NCBI GenBank assembly: GCA_013398055.1
Contig: VZRS01010629.1
Coordinates: 1 to 64,000, forward strand
Direction: 5' to 3'
Origin: Ifrita kowaldi
Lineage: Eukaryota > Chordata > Aves > Passeriformes > Cinclosomatidae
Length of the DNA stretch: 64,000 nt
Below, piece by piece: positions 44,475-56,200 of the stretch. Under the pieces are notes generated by a model, which saw nothing but the letters and a program-made list of their open reading frames with translations, searched no databases and was not told where the DNA came from. Positions within the stretch are counted from its first letter, which is position 1. Each line of letters begins with the position of its first letter. A program made the position numbers and the translations under genes.

Positions 44475-47169
44475 TCACTGCGGTGCCCGGACCACGGAAC
44501 GATAGGCTTGTATAATCTCCTCGCTGTTTGGGCAGGTGTATTTGAACTCCTTGGTTTCACTGGCACTGTTGAGGTACCGCCACACGCCCCGCAGGTCCTT
44601 GGGGATCCCAAAGCGGTGGTAGTGCTGGCACACGACCTGCAGGCACAAACAGGGAAGCCTTGCCTGACACTGTGCCAAGGAGGACCCTACCACCGGGGCA
44701 GGCACCAGTTGGGAAGGGTGGCAGGGAGTCAGGGGACATCCCTGGTTCTGCACAGTCGAGGGCTGGCACTCGGGGGGGATGCAGAGGGGAGTGGGATCTG
44801 GGCAGGGCTCCTGGGCAGAGAGATGCTGGGGGACACAGAGCTGACAGAGCAACTGGGAAAGGAGCAGGGGCTTGCTGTAGGCACCAAGAGGAAAGTGAGA
44901 GCATGGAGCCAGTGGCATGGGGATGCCAGGGAAAGGAGAAGGGCATGGTACTGGGATACCCTTGGCTTACCTGAACGATGTTTAGCTTGGGCAGCAGGTT
45001 GCAGTCAGCCAATGTGAGGTGGTCTCCGTCGAGGAAGCGGCGCTGCGAGGCCCGGAGTTGGGGCTCCCGGGCCAGCTCATGTTCCAGAGGGGAGCTCAGG
45101 TACTCATCCAGCTTCAGCAAGGCCCGCAGCAGGCTCCGCTGCAGCACTGCAGGGAGGGTGGCCAGATCACAGTACAGGCCTGCTGCGGGCATGGGGGCCC
45201 TGCTCTGCTGTGGCCTCCTCCCAGCCCAGCCCTATGTCCAGGCAGCACCTGTCAGCCTCTTCCCACCTGGCTCAGGCTGGCACCTGCCTCTGTCCTCCCA
45301 CAGAGACCTGGCACAGCCACACTGACCCACATAGGGAGGGCAGTGCCTGCACAGACTCTGCTGTGGACTGGGTGGGGGGCCTGGGAAAGCTCCGTATGAC
45401 CAGGCTAGGCTTTGGGGTGTGGCACCCGAGAGGTTGCATGGGGTGCTCCCCAACCCGCTCCTCACCGTCGTCCTGGGCAGGCACTGGGTTCTTGATGAAG
45501 GCGGAGAACTTGTGGAAAATGTCATTCCCAGCCAGGCTTGACTCTGGGTACTGTGGGACCAGACTGGGGCACCTGCGGGGACATGGGCACAGCTGAGGCA
45601 GGTGGCAGAGGCTGACAGGCTCATCTGCTGTCAGCCCCCTCTTCCCTCAGCTTGTCCTGCCCTTCTTTGGGGGGGCCCCCTTCCTCCTCTCAAGGCAGCA
45701 CCAGCCACTGACATGGGGGGGCCCAGCTGATCCTCCAGGAACTCCTCAATGGTGATGGTGTCGGTCTTGCACTCGCCGTTGTAGAGCAGGACAGGCAGCT
45801 GGGCACCCGGTGCGAAGTCCTTCAGCACGTCCAGCGCCCTGTGGGAGATGGGGACACCGCTGATGCCTGGCGTGTCCAGGGTTCTGCAGAGCACCTTGTG
45901 TGTATGTGTGTGTTCGTATGTGCACGTGTGTCCCAAGCAAAGGGAGTTCTGGGGGACCGGTGCACAAGGTGGTGCCCTCAGGCCCCTCCTGCCTCAGTGT
46001 GTGCCCAAGGAAATACCCGCCAACCTCCCCTAAACACTGATGGTTACCTGGGGAGGTACAAAAAGTTCCATGCATCCCATAGTGCCCACCCTTCACATCC
46101 CTTCCCAAACCGTTAGGGACCTACCACCCCCCCACCCTGCACATGGTCCTGGACCCAGGGCTGGCACTCCTAGGGAGGGGGCCACCACTCACCTCTTCAC
46201 ATCCACGGTGGTGAGGGTGAAGGGCACTCCTTTGAGCAGCAGCACCATGAAGAGCCGCTGGCAGAAGGGGCAGTGCCCCACGCTCTCCCCATCCTCGCTT
46301 GCCTGTGGGCACAGAGGGAGAGCTCAGCTGCCCTTTCACCCTGGCATGGCTCCAGTGGGGGCAGCCCCAGAAGGCACAAGGTGAAGATGGTAGGGCACAT
46401 GCCCCAGCCCAGCCTGGCAAACTGTGCTGCAATCCATGGCACCTGCTATGCCAGGCAGGGCACCAGCCCCTGCCCCTGGCTGCTCCCAGGGCCTCAGTGC
46501 CACACCCCAGAATAGCCATGTGGCACAGCAGGTGCTGGCCTTGGCACCCTCTGGGGATAAGGACCCCCAGGCTCACAGTGCCAAGGGGACAAGGGCTTCA
46601 GAGCAGTAGTGGCAGCAGGGGCAGCTGCGGCAGGGGATAGTCCTGCAGCAGAGATTGTGCCGGAGGAAGGTGACAGCAATACTGGTGGCCTTGTCAACCC
46701 CAGCCACAATCCCAAGTGAGCCCTGTCCTGCCCTGCGCAGCCGGACAGACTGCCCTGGCCAGGCGGTGGCTGGGAACAGCCTGGCAGGTGCAGGCAGATG
46801 CTGTGGTGCTGGGCTGCTGGGCCCTGCTTCGGCGGGGGAGGGGGGGAAACCTGCTCCAACGTCCCCAGGTTTTGTCCCCTGTGCCTGCAGGGAAGGAAGC
46901 AGCAAGCAGTGCACCCTGGAGAAGAGCCCGAGCTGCCCGCTGCCTGTTGCCAGCCCCATTGCCTACCTGGTGCCTGACCCCCTGCCCACTACCTGCCCCT
47001 CTGCCTGCCCAGTGCTCCATATCTGGGCACTGCATTGGGCAGGGGCAGCCCAGCCACCCCACTGCAGCACTGCCAGAGTTGGTGGCTAGGGCTACCCACT
47101 GGCCTGGGGCATTGACCTCAGGACCCCCCTCACCTTGATGAAGAGCTGGATTTGGGGTTTCTCGGCCAT
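44475..47169 (-). CDS. CLIC3: Chloride intracellular channel protein 3
   Basis: Six coding exons in transcript order: 47134-47169, 46193-46302, 45713-45838, 45466-45572, 44971-45146, 44475-44636; 238 residues (human 236). It starts MAEKPQIQLFIK. Exon 2 carries the glutaredoxin-type active site HCPFCQRLFMVLLLKGVPF with both cysteines, in the segment that forms the putative membrane helix. Exon 3 has the thioredoxin-fold cis-Pro region (AQLPVLLYNG). Exons 4 to 6 form the all-helical GST-C domain, including FHKFSAFIKNPVPAQD, FLDGDHLTLADCNLLPKL and KEFKYTCP. Known: CLIC proteins switch between soluble oxidoreductase-like and membrane forms; CLIC3 is linked to endosomal integrin recycling and secretion. 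It lies tail-to-tail with PAXX and directly downstream of ABCA2 on the same strand. Confidence 0.95.
45897..45933. repeat. GT-rich simple repeat in CLIC3 intron 2
   Basis: Interrupted TG dinucleotide tract ('tgtgtgtatgtgtgtgttcg'...), likely a degraded microsatellite. Confidence 0.7.
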
Positions 47170-47570
47170 GCTGCGTGGCGGCTGCTGGTGCTCTGCTGGC
47201 TGCACCCTGAGTGCCCCAGCTGAAACCACGGCCCCTCCCAGCCCACATTCCTCCTTGGGGTGCACCCGCTCCCACCCACGCCTCGCCCCACGGCACAGAG
47301 AGGACGCCCTGCCACGGGGCCCCACCACCGTGGCTGCTGCCAACCCCAGGCCAGTAAGGGCAGCTGGTGGCATTGCCAGCTGCTCCCACTCCTGCCTGTA
47401 CCCCCAGCCACCTCACACTGCCTGAATGATGCGAAGCACTGGGCACAGCCCTATGTTGTGCCCAGCACTCCTTGCCCCTAGCAGGATTCTGCACCCCCAC
47501 CCTGGGCACTGCCACTCTCCTCCTCAGCCCTGCCACTCACCCCCCACCCAACTACACAGCCTCAAAGGAT
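47170..47570 (-). promoter_or_regulatory. CLIC3 5' region next to the ABCA2 3' end
   Basis: About 400 bp separates the CLIC3 start codon from the inferred ABCA2 poly(A) site on the same strand. It must contain the CLIC3 promoter and 5' UTR. No TATA box or clear CpG island is visible. Confidence 0.45.
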
Positions 47571-49916
47571 CCAGTTATTATTTTTTATTTAAAACGATCA
47601 TTATTTTCACATTTCATCTTTTTTTTGTTTGGTAGCAATATACAGGCAGCTCCAAGACGTCCCCAGCCCCAGGGGCCCCATGCTCAGGGCTGAGCATGGC
47701 ACTGGCGCTATGCCCACGGCTGGTGGCCAAGGACGTGCAGGGGGAGACAAGGCCGGAAGCGGGGGGCCAAACTCAACAAAGTGAACAGTATTAAGGCAGC
47801 AGCCACCCCTGCCCTGGGGCACTACCTCTACCCGCTCCCACCCTTGGAGTGACTCCAGCAGGGACGGTGCCCAGGCAGCCCTAAACCCAGGGCAGGCAGG
47901 CCACCCAGGCTGTATGGGCACCTCCACTGACCCTTAGAAGCCATGGGGATGACGGCATGGTGGCAGGGGGAAGACTGGGGACAGGAGAGACACTGTGACT
48001 GGGGTGCCAGTGCCCTTCTGGAGCCCGGAGTGACAGTGCAGTGTGGCATCTATGGGGCAAGGATAAAGCCCAGAGCACAGCAGCACTGCCCACCCTGGGG
48101 TGCCCAAGGTGACAGCTGGGGACTCAAAGATGACACTATCCCCTCTCCCTGATGGCAAAGGGCAATCTTTGAGCTGGCTTATCTCCCAGCATCCACTGGG
48201 GAAGGCAGAGTGCGGCCAGCAAAGGAGCAGGGGCACACTGGTGGGGGCTGCGCCCCTGTGCTGTCCACCCCACCCCAGATCCAGCCAGTTTCCCATGCCA
48301 TTAAAAAAAATATGGTCTGAAAAATCTGAAAATAGAGCTTCTTCCCCCACTTTTCCCCCTACTGAAAATACTGTATATTGTATCACAATCTATAGCAGGT
48401 GGTATAGAGGGCTGATGGGGGCATGGAGACAACTGAGGTCAGGCCCTGCTCCTATACCCAAGTGGGGCCAGAGCCAGCCTCCCCCCACCTCCCACAGCAG
48501 CCAGCTGAGGTGCCTGGTGCTGCTCAGGGCCTCCAGCCAAGCCTGTGCCAGAAAGGCTGAGAGGGCAGCAGAGCACACAGGGCAGACGGGCCATGGGTGC
48601 TCCTCAGGAAGGTGCACAGCCACCCTGGGGTGTTGCCAAAAACTGTGGCACCCAGCAGTGGGGGATCGGGGCCAGCATCACAGGCCCTGCTGCCACCCTA
48701 CCCTCTGGGCACACAGCTGCAGATTGTTGAGAGCTGCAGGCACCAGCCATGGTCCCTGTGGGTGACAAGGCAGCAGGACCCTCTGCAAAAAGGAGGGGCA
48801 CTGCTGGCTGAGGGGGTGCCCACTGCTGGCCAGTGACACTGCCAGTCCCACGACTGCAGTCCATCCTTCCCTCCCCACCACCCCAGGCACCACTGCCAGG
48901 CTGTGCCGGCACCCAGCCTGACTGTCCCAACCTCGTACCTTATGGCCACCCCACTACCAGCTTCCAAAGCCATCCTGGGGTGCAGCAACCCCTCTCCTAG
49001 TACCACCAGTGACCCAACAATAAGAACCTAGTGCAGGTGGTTCCTGTACAGGGCTCGACACTAAGGAACAAGTGTCAGGGCAACAGCGATGTGGAAGGGG
49101 ACACAGCAGAAAGGTGGCAGAGCTGCAGCAATGCCCTGTGATGGAGAAAGCAAGTGGTGAGGGCAGGGAGGAGGCAGGGTGAGAGACTTGAAAGTGAGGG
49201 ACATGGTTAGGGGCAGAGGGGAGAAACAGCTGGTGCCAGCATGTGAAATACCCTGTGAAATACCCCTCTGCCCCCCCACATGCCTCTGCAACGGCACTGC
49301 TGCCTGGGGACAAAGCCAGTGCCCAAGGCCAGGCAGGGCCAGGGCGAACGGACCCCAGGGTGGGCAGGATGTACCAGTGGGGCCAAGACCCCCAGTGACA
49401 TCCCAGTGGCGACAGAAATCGGTCATGGGTGAAGCACCAGAGCACCTGCCCCTGCAGTGCCCAGGGCAGCACCAGGCAGGGGTGATGTGGAAGCAGCCAT
49501 CCTTCTTCTAGCTCCACGGGACCAGGCCTGGGGGGTACCCACAGCCAAGGGTCCCCAGAGTGAGTGCAACACAGGTGTCCAGCCAAAGGCACCGCTCACA
49601 GGCCTGTGTGTCTCTGTCCCAAAGTGAGTGGGGCTGGCAGTGCTGGCACCAAGCCATGTCCTTTCCTTCAGTCTCCATCCATGGCATGTTGAGGACCATG
49701 CCCCCGGCACCACGCAAGGACTCTGCTCCAGAGCTGAAGGTGACAAAAGCCACCCCAGTGGTGGCTTGCGAGGTCCATCCAGGCATTGCTGTACCCACTG
49801 TGTCCTCCCTGGCGTGTGGCTCCGGCTGTGGCAACTCCGCTCCACGGGGCAAAGGGAGGGGAGAGGCCAAAAGGGTTTGGTGGCTTCAAGCCAGGAACAT
49901 GGCTGTCCCCGGGGTC
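47571..49916 (-). other. Probable ABCA2 3' UTR
   Basis: From the ABCA2 stop codon to the first canonical reverse-strand AATAAA (47584-47589) is about 2.3 kb without exons, longer than the mammalian 3' UTR as I recall it. A 100-bp AT-rich island at 48295-48410 is the only compositional outlier. An earlier non-canonical poly(A) site is possible. Confidence 0.45.
47584..47589 (-). terminator. ABCA2 poly(A) signal
   Basis: TTTATT on the forward strand (AATAAA in reverse) within a T-rich tract, positioned between ABCA2 and CLIC3. Confidence 0.6.
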
Positions 49917-52900
49917 TCAGCACAGCGTGTCCGTGTTGAAGGAGAGCTGAGCCTGAGCAGGGAGACAGGCAGGGCTCAGGGGCTGCCCACTTCGCCAGCA
50001 CACCCAGGACATCTGGGGCCAGAGTCTGGCACAGGTGGCAGAGCAGACACCTCTCCAAGAGAGCCCTCACCCCTCCCGGGCCCTGCTCCATTGTGTCACC
50101 TTTGTGGTGTCACAGCATCCAGTCCCAGGGCCCATGGCAGGGACACAGGTGGGACGAGGAACACCCAGATCTGGGGACAACCTCTCACCCTTTCCTCCTC
50201 AAAGCTGATGAGGCCTTCGTCATCAGTCTCCAGGTCCTCCTGCTCCTCCACCACGAGGGCCCGCAGCTCAGTGGGGGCAGTGCGGGGGCGCAGCAGGCTC
50301 AGCACACGCTCCAGGGGCGACTGCAGGACACAACTGGGGCTGGTCTCCTGCTGCTCCAGGTTGTCACTTTGCTTCTTGGCAAAATTCACAAACACCTGAG
50401 GAGGAAGGGGCAGGAGTCTCAGGTATCCTTGTGGGCACCTCCACCCCGTGCCATCAGGTCAAGACCCACTGCATCCTGCCGTGCAGTGGCTGCCACCATG
50501 TTCCCCATCTAGCGCCAACCCCTGCCCCAAAGGCAGATCCTGCCTGGCACTTTGTCACGGCCACCCTCCCTGGGGACAAGCATCCAGCTGCCCATGGTGT
50601 CCCCAGTCTTACATTGTCCAGTGTGGTTTGGCTGACAGAGTAGTCTTCAATGCCCAGCACATCTACCACCTGCTCCATCTTGCTGAAGACCTGTGCCAGT
50701 GAGATCTGGTCTGACTTCAGCTGGTACTGGGCCTTGGTGTGATGACGCTCCTGGGGAGTGGTCACAGAAGGGGCAGTGAGCCCTCACTCCCAGACTCCCT
50801 CCCATCACCCTATGGAGGATGAAGGCTGCTTTTGCCCCAAAGTGGGGGCTGGCAGGGGACAGCATGGCCACCATGGGCAGCTCACCTTGAGGACAGCCTC
50901 AGGGAAGTTACGGTTGAAGAACCTCACCACCTCCTTGACATTGAGGCTGGACTTGGTACGCACTGTGATCATGTAGCCATCACCAAACCTGCACAGGAAC
51001 GAGGTACCCCATGAGGACCTGTCCCCTGATCGGCACCCCCATGACCCTATGGAAGGGGACAATGCTCTCAGGCAGCCACTACGGGACACCAGGCCAGCGG
51101 CAGGGCACTTCAGTGACCCCGTTCCCTGCCCACCTCTAAAGCAGCACCCACACAAAGGGCTGATATCTCGTCACGGATGCCACACTGTCACCCAACCATG
51201 GGGATCCAGCCCCCTCCTGCCCAACAGCACACACAGGCTGCTGGGCCCCACGCAGGTATGCTGGGTTCCTGCCAGGCTCTTACCTGTTCTTCAGGTGCTG
51301 AATGCTGCCAAGACACTTGAGCCGCCCGTTCACCATGATGGCCAGGCGGGTGCAGAGGGCCTCGCACTCCTCCATGCTGGGGTGACAAGGGAGGCTTCAG
51401 CGGGGGGGCATGGGAGGACAGTGCCAGGGCTATGGTGGGGGCAGGTGGGGAGCTGGGCCCCCTAGACCATCACCCAAGTGCTGTGGCCCCACCACCAGGG
51501 ATGAGAGGGCAAGAGAGGGTGTCCCAGGCTCCCCCTGCTCCTCATGCCCCTATGAAATCCCACTCCCTAGGGACCGGGGAGCCCCCTCCCTCCCACACAG
51601 CACCCCAGGTGCTTGCAGGCACCATGGGCACAGAACCCTCTGGACCTGTGAGATGTGAGCACGACGGAGCGACCCGTTTTGATGACATCCAGGATGAGGT
51701 TCCAGAGGAAGCGCCGTGCCTTGGGGTCCATCCCTGTGGTTGGCTCATCCTGGGGGATAGACAGCACTCTCAGACATGCCAGCCCTGGGAGGGACCCTGC
51801 CACTCCCCTCCTGTCCTGAGTCCAGCTCAGGCCACCATCCCACACTCCAGGAGATGTGTGATGTGTCGTGAAGCTGGGGGTGGGCAGCTCCCACCCAGGG
51901 TCATTTTTCCACCCTCAGGGCGCACCAGGAAGATGAAGGCTGGGTATCCGATGAGTGCGATGGCTGTGGACAGCTTCCTCTTGTTGCCCCCGCTGTAGGT
52001 GCTGGCAGGCTTGTCTGCGTACTTGGTCAACTCCAGCTTCTTCAGTGCCCACTTGACCACCTGCAAGGCGTGGGAGGCTGCTGTCATCCTGCCAAGGCCA
52101 CGAAGCTGGCAGAGCTGGCAGGGTTGGGTTCCCTGGCATGTCAGCTGCTGAGGGGACTACAAGCCAAGTGCCAGTTAGGGGAGCCCCATGGCAGCCCCTG
52201 GCACAGCCATGAGCACTGGTGGGGACCTGTGAGTGCATGTGCCTGGCCCTGGCAGCCCATGTGGGCACACCGCCAGGATGGCACTGCCATGAGGGCAGCA
52301 GCACCTGCTCAAGCTGCCGCTGCTGCCCAGTGAGATGCCATCCCTGTAGCGCAGCACCAGCCCTTGGATGCTGCCAACTGCTTGCCCAGAGCCCTACCCG
52401 CTCCTCATCCTTCCAGGGGATTCCACGCAGGCGGGTGTAGAGCTCCAGGTGCTCCTGGGCTGTCAGCTCATCAAAGAGCGCGTCAAACTGGGGGCAGTAG
52501 CCCAAGCTCTGCTGGACCTGCAGGAGCTCCTTCAGGATGCTGTGGGAGAGGATGGAGGGGTTGTGGGAAGAAGGAATTCTTTTTCGGAGGTCTGCTGCTG
52601 AGCCCCCTTTCACACGCCTTTACACTGGAGCATCTTCCCCCAAGTAAAACCCCCCTGGGCAGCCTCAGCCCACAGCCACTGTCTCTTGCCCCACATCCCA
52701 GAATGATGGTCACCAAGGAGGACACAAGGCTGCAGAGTTCTACAGAAACACACAAGCTCACTCATGCTGCTTTATCCTGGGAGCCCTCCAAGCAGACCCC
52801 ATCCCATCCCATCCCATCCCATCCGCAGGAAAGCAGGTGACCCTCCACTCCCTCTAACCTGTGTCCATTAATGAAGGCCTCTCCACCCGTGGTGCTCTCA

Positions 52901-53250
52901 TCCCCTGTCAGCATCTTGAATGTTGTGGTCTTGCCCGCACCATTGACGCCCAGCAGCCCAAAGCATTCCCCGGGGCGCACGCCCACACACAGCCGATCCA
53001 CGGCCAGGATGCGCCCAATCTTGCGGGACTTGTACACCTGGCAGAGAAGGGGATGGGGACTCAGCCCACCAGGAGCCCCACCCACATCCCTGCGCTAGGC
53101 TGGTCCCAGGAGTCTCCTGATGCAGCCCCCACCTTGGTGAGGTTCTCGATCTTCAGCATGTCATTGTCGGCGTCACCACGCAGGACCCGGTGCCTCTCAT
53201 TGGCCACGTCAATGTCATCCTCAATGGGTTTGGTGGAGACGGGCAGGCGC
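49917..53250 (-). other. ABCA2: ABCA2 nucleotide-binding domain 2 and C-terminal tail (exons)
   Basis: Exons in transcript order: 53133-53250, 52859-53037, 52398-52539, 51926-52060, 51646-51749, 51284-51376, 50886-50988, 50613-50750, 50189-50395, 49917-49952. Walker [12 protein letters not shown] is in 52859-53037, Q-loop [11 protein letters not shown] in 52398-52539, signature [10 protein letters not shown] in 51926-52060. Walker B is split by an intron between AFIFL and DEPTTGMD (51646-51749), with the switch His (LTSH) at the end of the same exon. The last two exons give the acidic regulatory tail. Confidence 0.93.
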
Positions 53251-56200
53251 CTATGGAAGAGGGCAGGGACACAGGGGAATGTGGGACCAGGAGCTGCATC
53301 CCTGACAGGCCCGGGCAGCTCCCACTCAACACCACTAGAAGGGCAGCCTGAAGCTCAAGGGTCCCAATGGCAAATCTTTACCACATGGCCAGCCCCAACA
53401 TCCCTGCCCCGTGCCGCACTCACTGGGGCTTCCGGAAGAAGTTGTACTGGCACATGATGGTGATGAAGAAGCCAACAAAGCCTTCAATTGTCATGGCAAC
53501 AAGTCCCCGTGTCACGATGTCCCACTCGAAGGGTGATTTCATTTTATCGAACTGCCCTGAGTAGGAGGAAGAGGAGAGAGCAGCTGGGGACACCTTCCCA
53601 TAGGGACAGCTTGGTTGCACCTCCTGAGCTAACCCATGACAACCCCCACCACAGCCTGGGCTGGTTGCAACACGATTCCCTCTCAGAGCATGGGTGCTGT
53701 GGAAATCATCTGGCAACTTTCCAACCTCAGTAGGATGAATCAACCCTGCTGAGAGTGGTATCAGATGGATTTGTCAAATCTCGACCCAAAGTTGTCCCTC
53801 ATGATGCCAGTAGCACCTGGGTTATGTACAGAAGCTGCTCAAAAAGCAGAGAGCAGGGGAGCTTCTGAGGCCAGGCTGAAGCTGTAACTGGCAAAAGGCT
53901 TCTGTTGTTTGGGCAGCACAGCCCCCAAGAGACCCTGTCTGGAAGGAGAGTCCCTGCAGCCCCCATCCCTCCTGTCACAGCACAGACCCACCATGGCCCA
54001 CCACAGCTACACTACGGCCCCACTAAGATCCACCACAGCCTCACCATGGCCCACCATGGGCAGTGTGCAGCAGCAGCAGAACCACACGCCTCTGTCAGGG
54101 AGCACACCCTCCTCTCCCCATGGGGCTGCTATGTGGGATGGCCCAAGGAACCACTTTCAGCAGCACTGGCACCATGCCACTGCTGACCCTCAGCCGTGTC
54201 TCTTTCTGTGCCCCATCTAGTCCACCCCCTTGGCTTTTTGCTCTGGGCCTCAGGACACCCCCACAGGGCAGGCAGAGGGGATGTGCCAGCATCGTGGTCC
54301 CCTCCAGCCCCACATGCCCTGGAGCAAGGGAGGGAGAGAACAAGAGGCCATACCAATCTTGGCATAGTACTCATTGATGTATTCATTGTAGGCCATCTCC
54401 ATCAGGCCATGGCCCAGGTTGTAGTTAGGGAACACAAGGAAGCAGCTCTTCAGGTAGCTGTTCACCACCTTCAGGTCCTGTAGGGACAGCAGAGAGGACA
54501 CAACCATCAAACAACCCTGAGTGAGTGGTAGGATCAGGATCCTCAAGATCCAGCCCAGTCAGGTCTCATGGCTGATCCTGCTGGAAACAGAGACCTCCTG
54601 AGGTCCCTCCCAGACTGAGCCACCCCACAACCTGATGTCAGCGTCTCCCTTCCTGGTGGCCCTTGGCAGAGCTGTGAATGCCATACCTTGTCGTGCTCAA
54701 AGAGCTGCAGCAGAAACGTGGCCACAGTGGCTGTGATGCCAATGAAGAGGTTGATGACAATGAGGAAGACGTAAGCGGAGCTGGGCACCTCAAACCAGAA
54801 GGAGGCTGGATACATGATAGGGGTGATAGACCAGCTGTGGAGGTGAGAAGCAGAAGCACACATCAGTATGGCAGGAGAGGGGCCCCCCGCTTTGAGACTG
54901 CCCATTTCCAGCCTGCTGTTCCCAATCTCTTCCACCCCAGCCCTCACAGCCATCCCACCCCAACCAGCTATGGGGGCTGAAGAACATCACAGAATGGTTT
55001 GGATTGGAAAGGACCTTTCAAGGTCATCTAATCCAGTCCCCGGCCATGGGCAGGGACACCTTCCACTAGTGCTCCAAGCTGTCCAACTTGGCCTTGGACA
55101 TTTCCACAAATGGGGCAGTCGCAGCTTCTCTGGTCAATCTGTGCCATGGCCTCATCACCCCCATCATGAAAAATTTCTTCTTAATATCTGGCCTGAATGT
55201 CTATTCTTTTAGTTTAAAACCACCACCCCATAAGACTCTGGAGGCATCCCCAGTGCCTCCTGACCACCCCCCTTTGAGCAACGTACCCATAGAGCAGGAA
55301 GAGGGAGAGGACAGCGGGGAAGTTGGTGGGAGAGGTATACGCTGGGAGGTCAAACACGAACAGGATGATGATGCAGCACGTGGCTGGCACCAGGTAGTTG
55401 AGCTGGAGAAGACAGAAACTTCTGTGACTGCCCACTCCCTGGCACAGCCCCGGAGGCTTGGCCAGTAGGGCCGCGTGCCCTGCTTACCATGTCCCACATG
55501 TAGTTGGCCAACCAGTAGATGACGGGGTCACAGCCACTCACAAACTGCAGGTGTTTGGCCTTGGTGGCCTTTTCAGCCACCAGGAATACCACAAAGCTGG
55601 CTGGGACGAAGGACATGGCCACAATGATGAAGATGGCAATCACCACATCTGTGCCTTGCAGGCTGGATGGGAAGCAAAGAGAGCTCCATGGAGAGACTCC
55701 AGCACCCTCAGTTGCCTGGGGAAGGGCCACCCACTCTGGTGTGGGGCAGTCACTGTGCACAGCGCAGGGCATGGCACAGGGAGCCCCACGTCACAGCCAC
55801 CCTGTCCCTCCCCACCATGCAGCCTGTGGTGCAGAAGCCTCGGCCTTCCCCTGCAACCATCAGTAAGAAGCCCCCTACCTCCCACGGGACAGCCACCCTC
55901 CCCTCAGACCCTCTCCTTGGACCTACAGGTAATCCAGGGACAGGCTGGCACTCGTTTTGTTCATGGGGTGATTGGTGACTGTGATGCCTGCAACAATGAC
56001 CAAGAAGAAACATGGAAGCATGAAAACTGGCTTGGGACACAGACCCTTGTCCCCACTAAGCTTGGTCCTGGCTCTAAGCAGGATGGGTTTCCAACTTGAA
56101 GCTCAGCAGGAGCTGGGCTCTCTGAAGCAACTCAGCACCTCAAGGCCAAGCCCTCCCTCACTGGAGAGCACCCTTGGACATGTCACAAGTGCAGGCACTT

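Noticed and set aside
44557..45192. Single 211-codon reverse frame as one CLIC3 exon
   Set aside because: It contains exon 44971-45146 plus intron. Clear GT-AG sites and the protein alignment split it.
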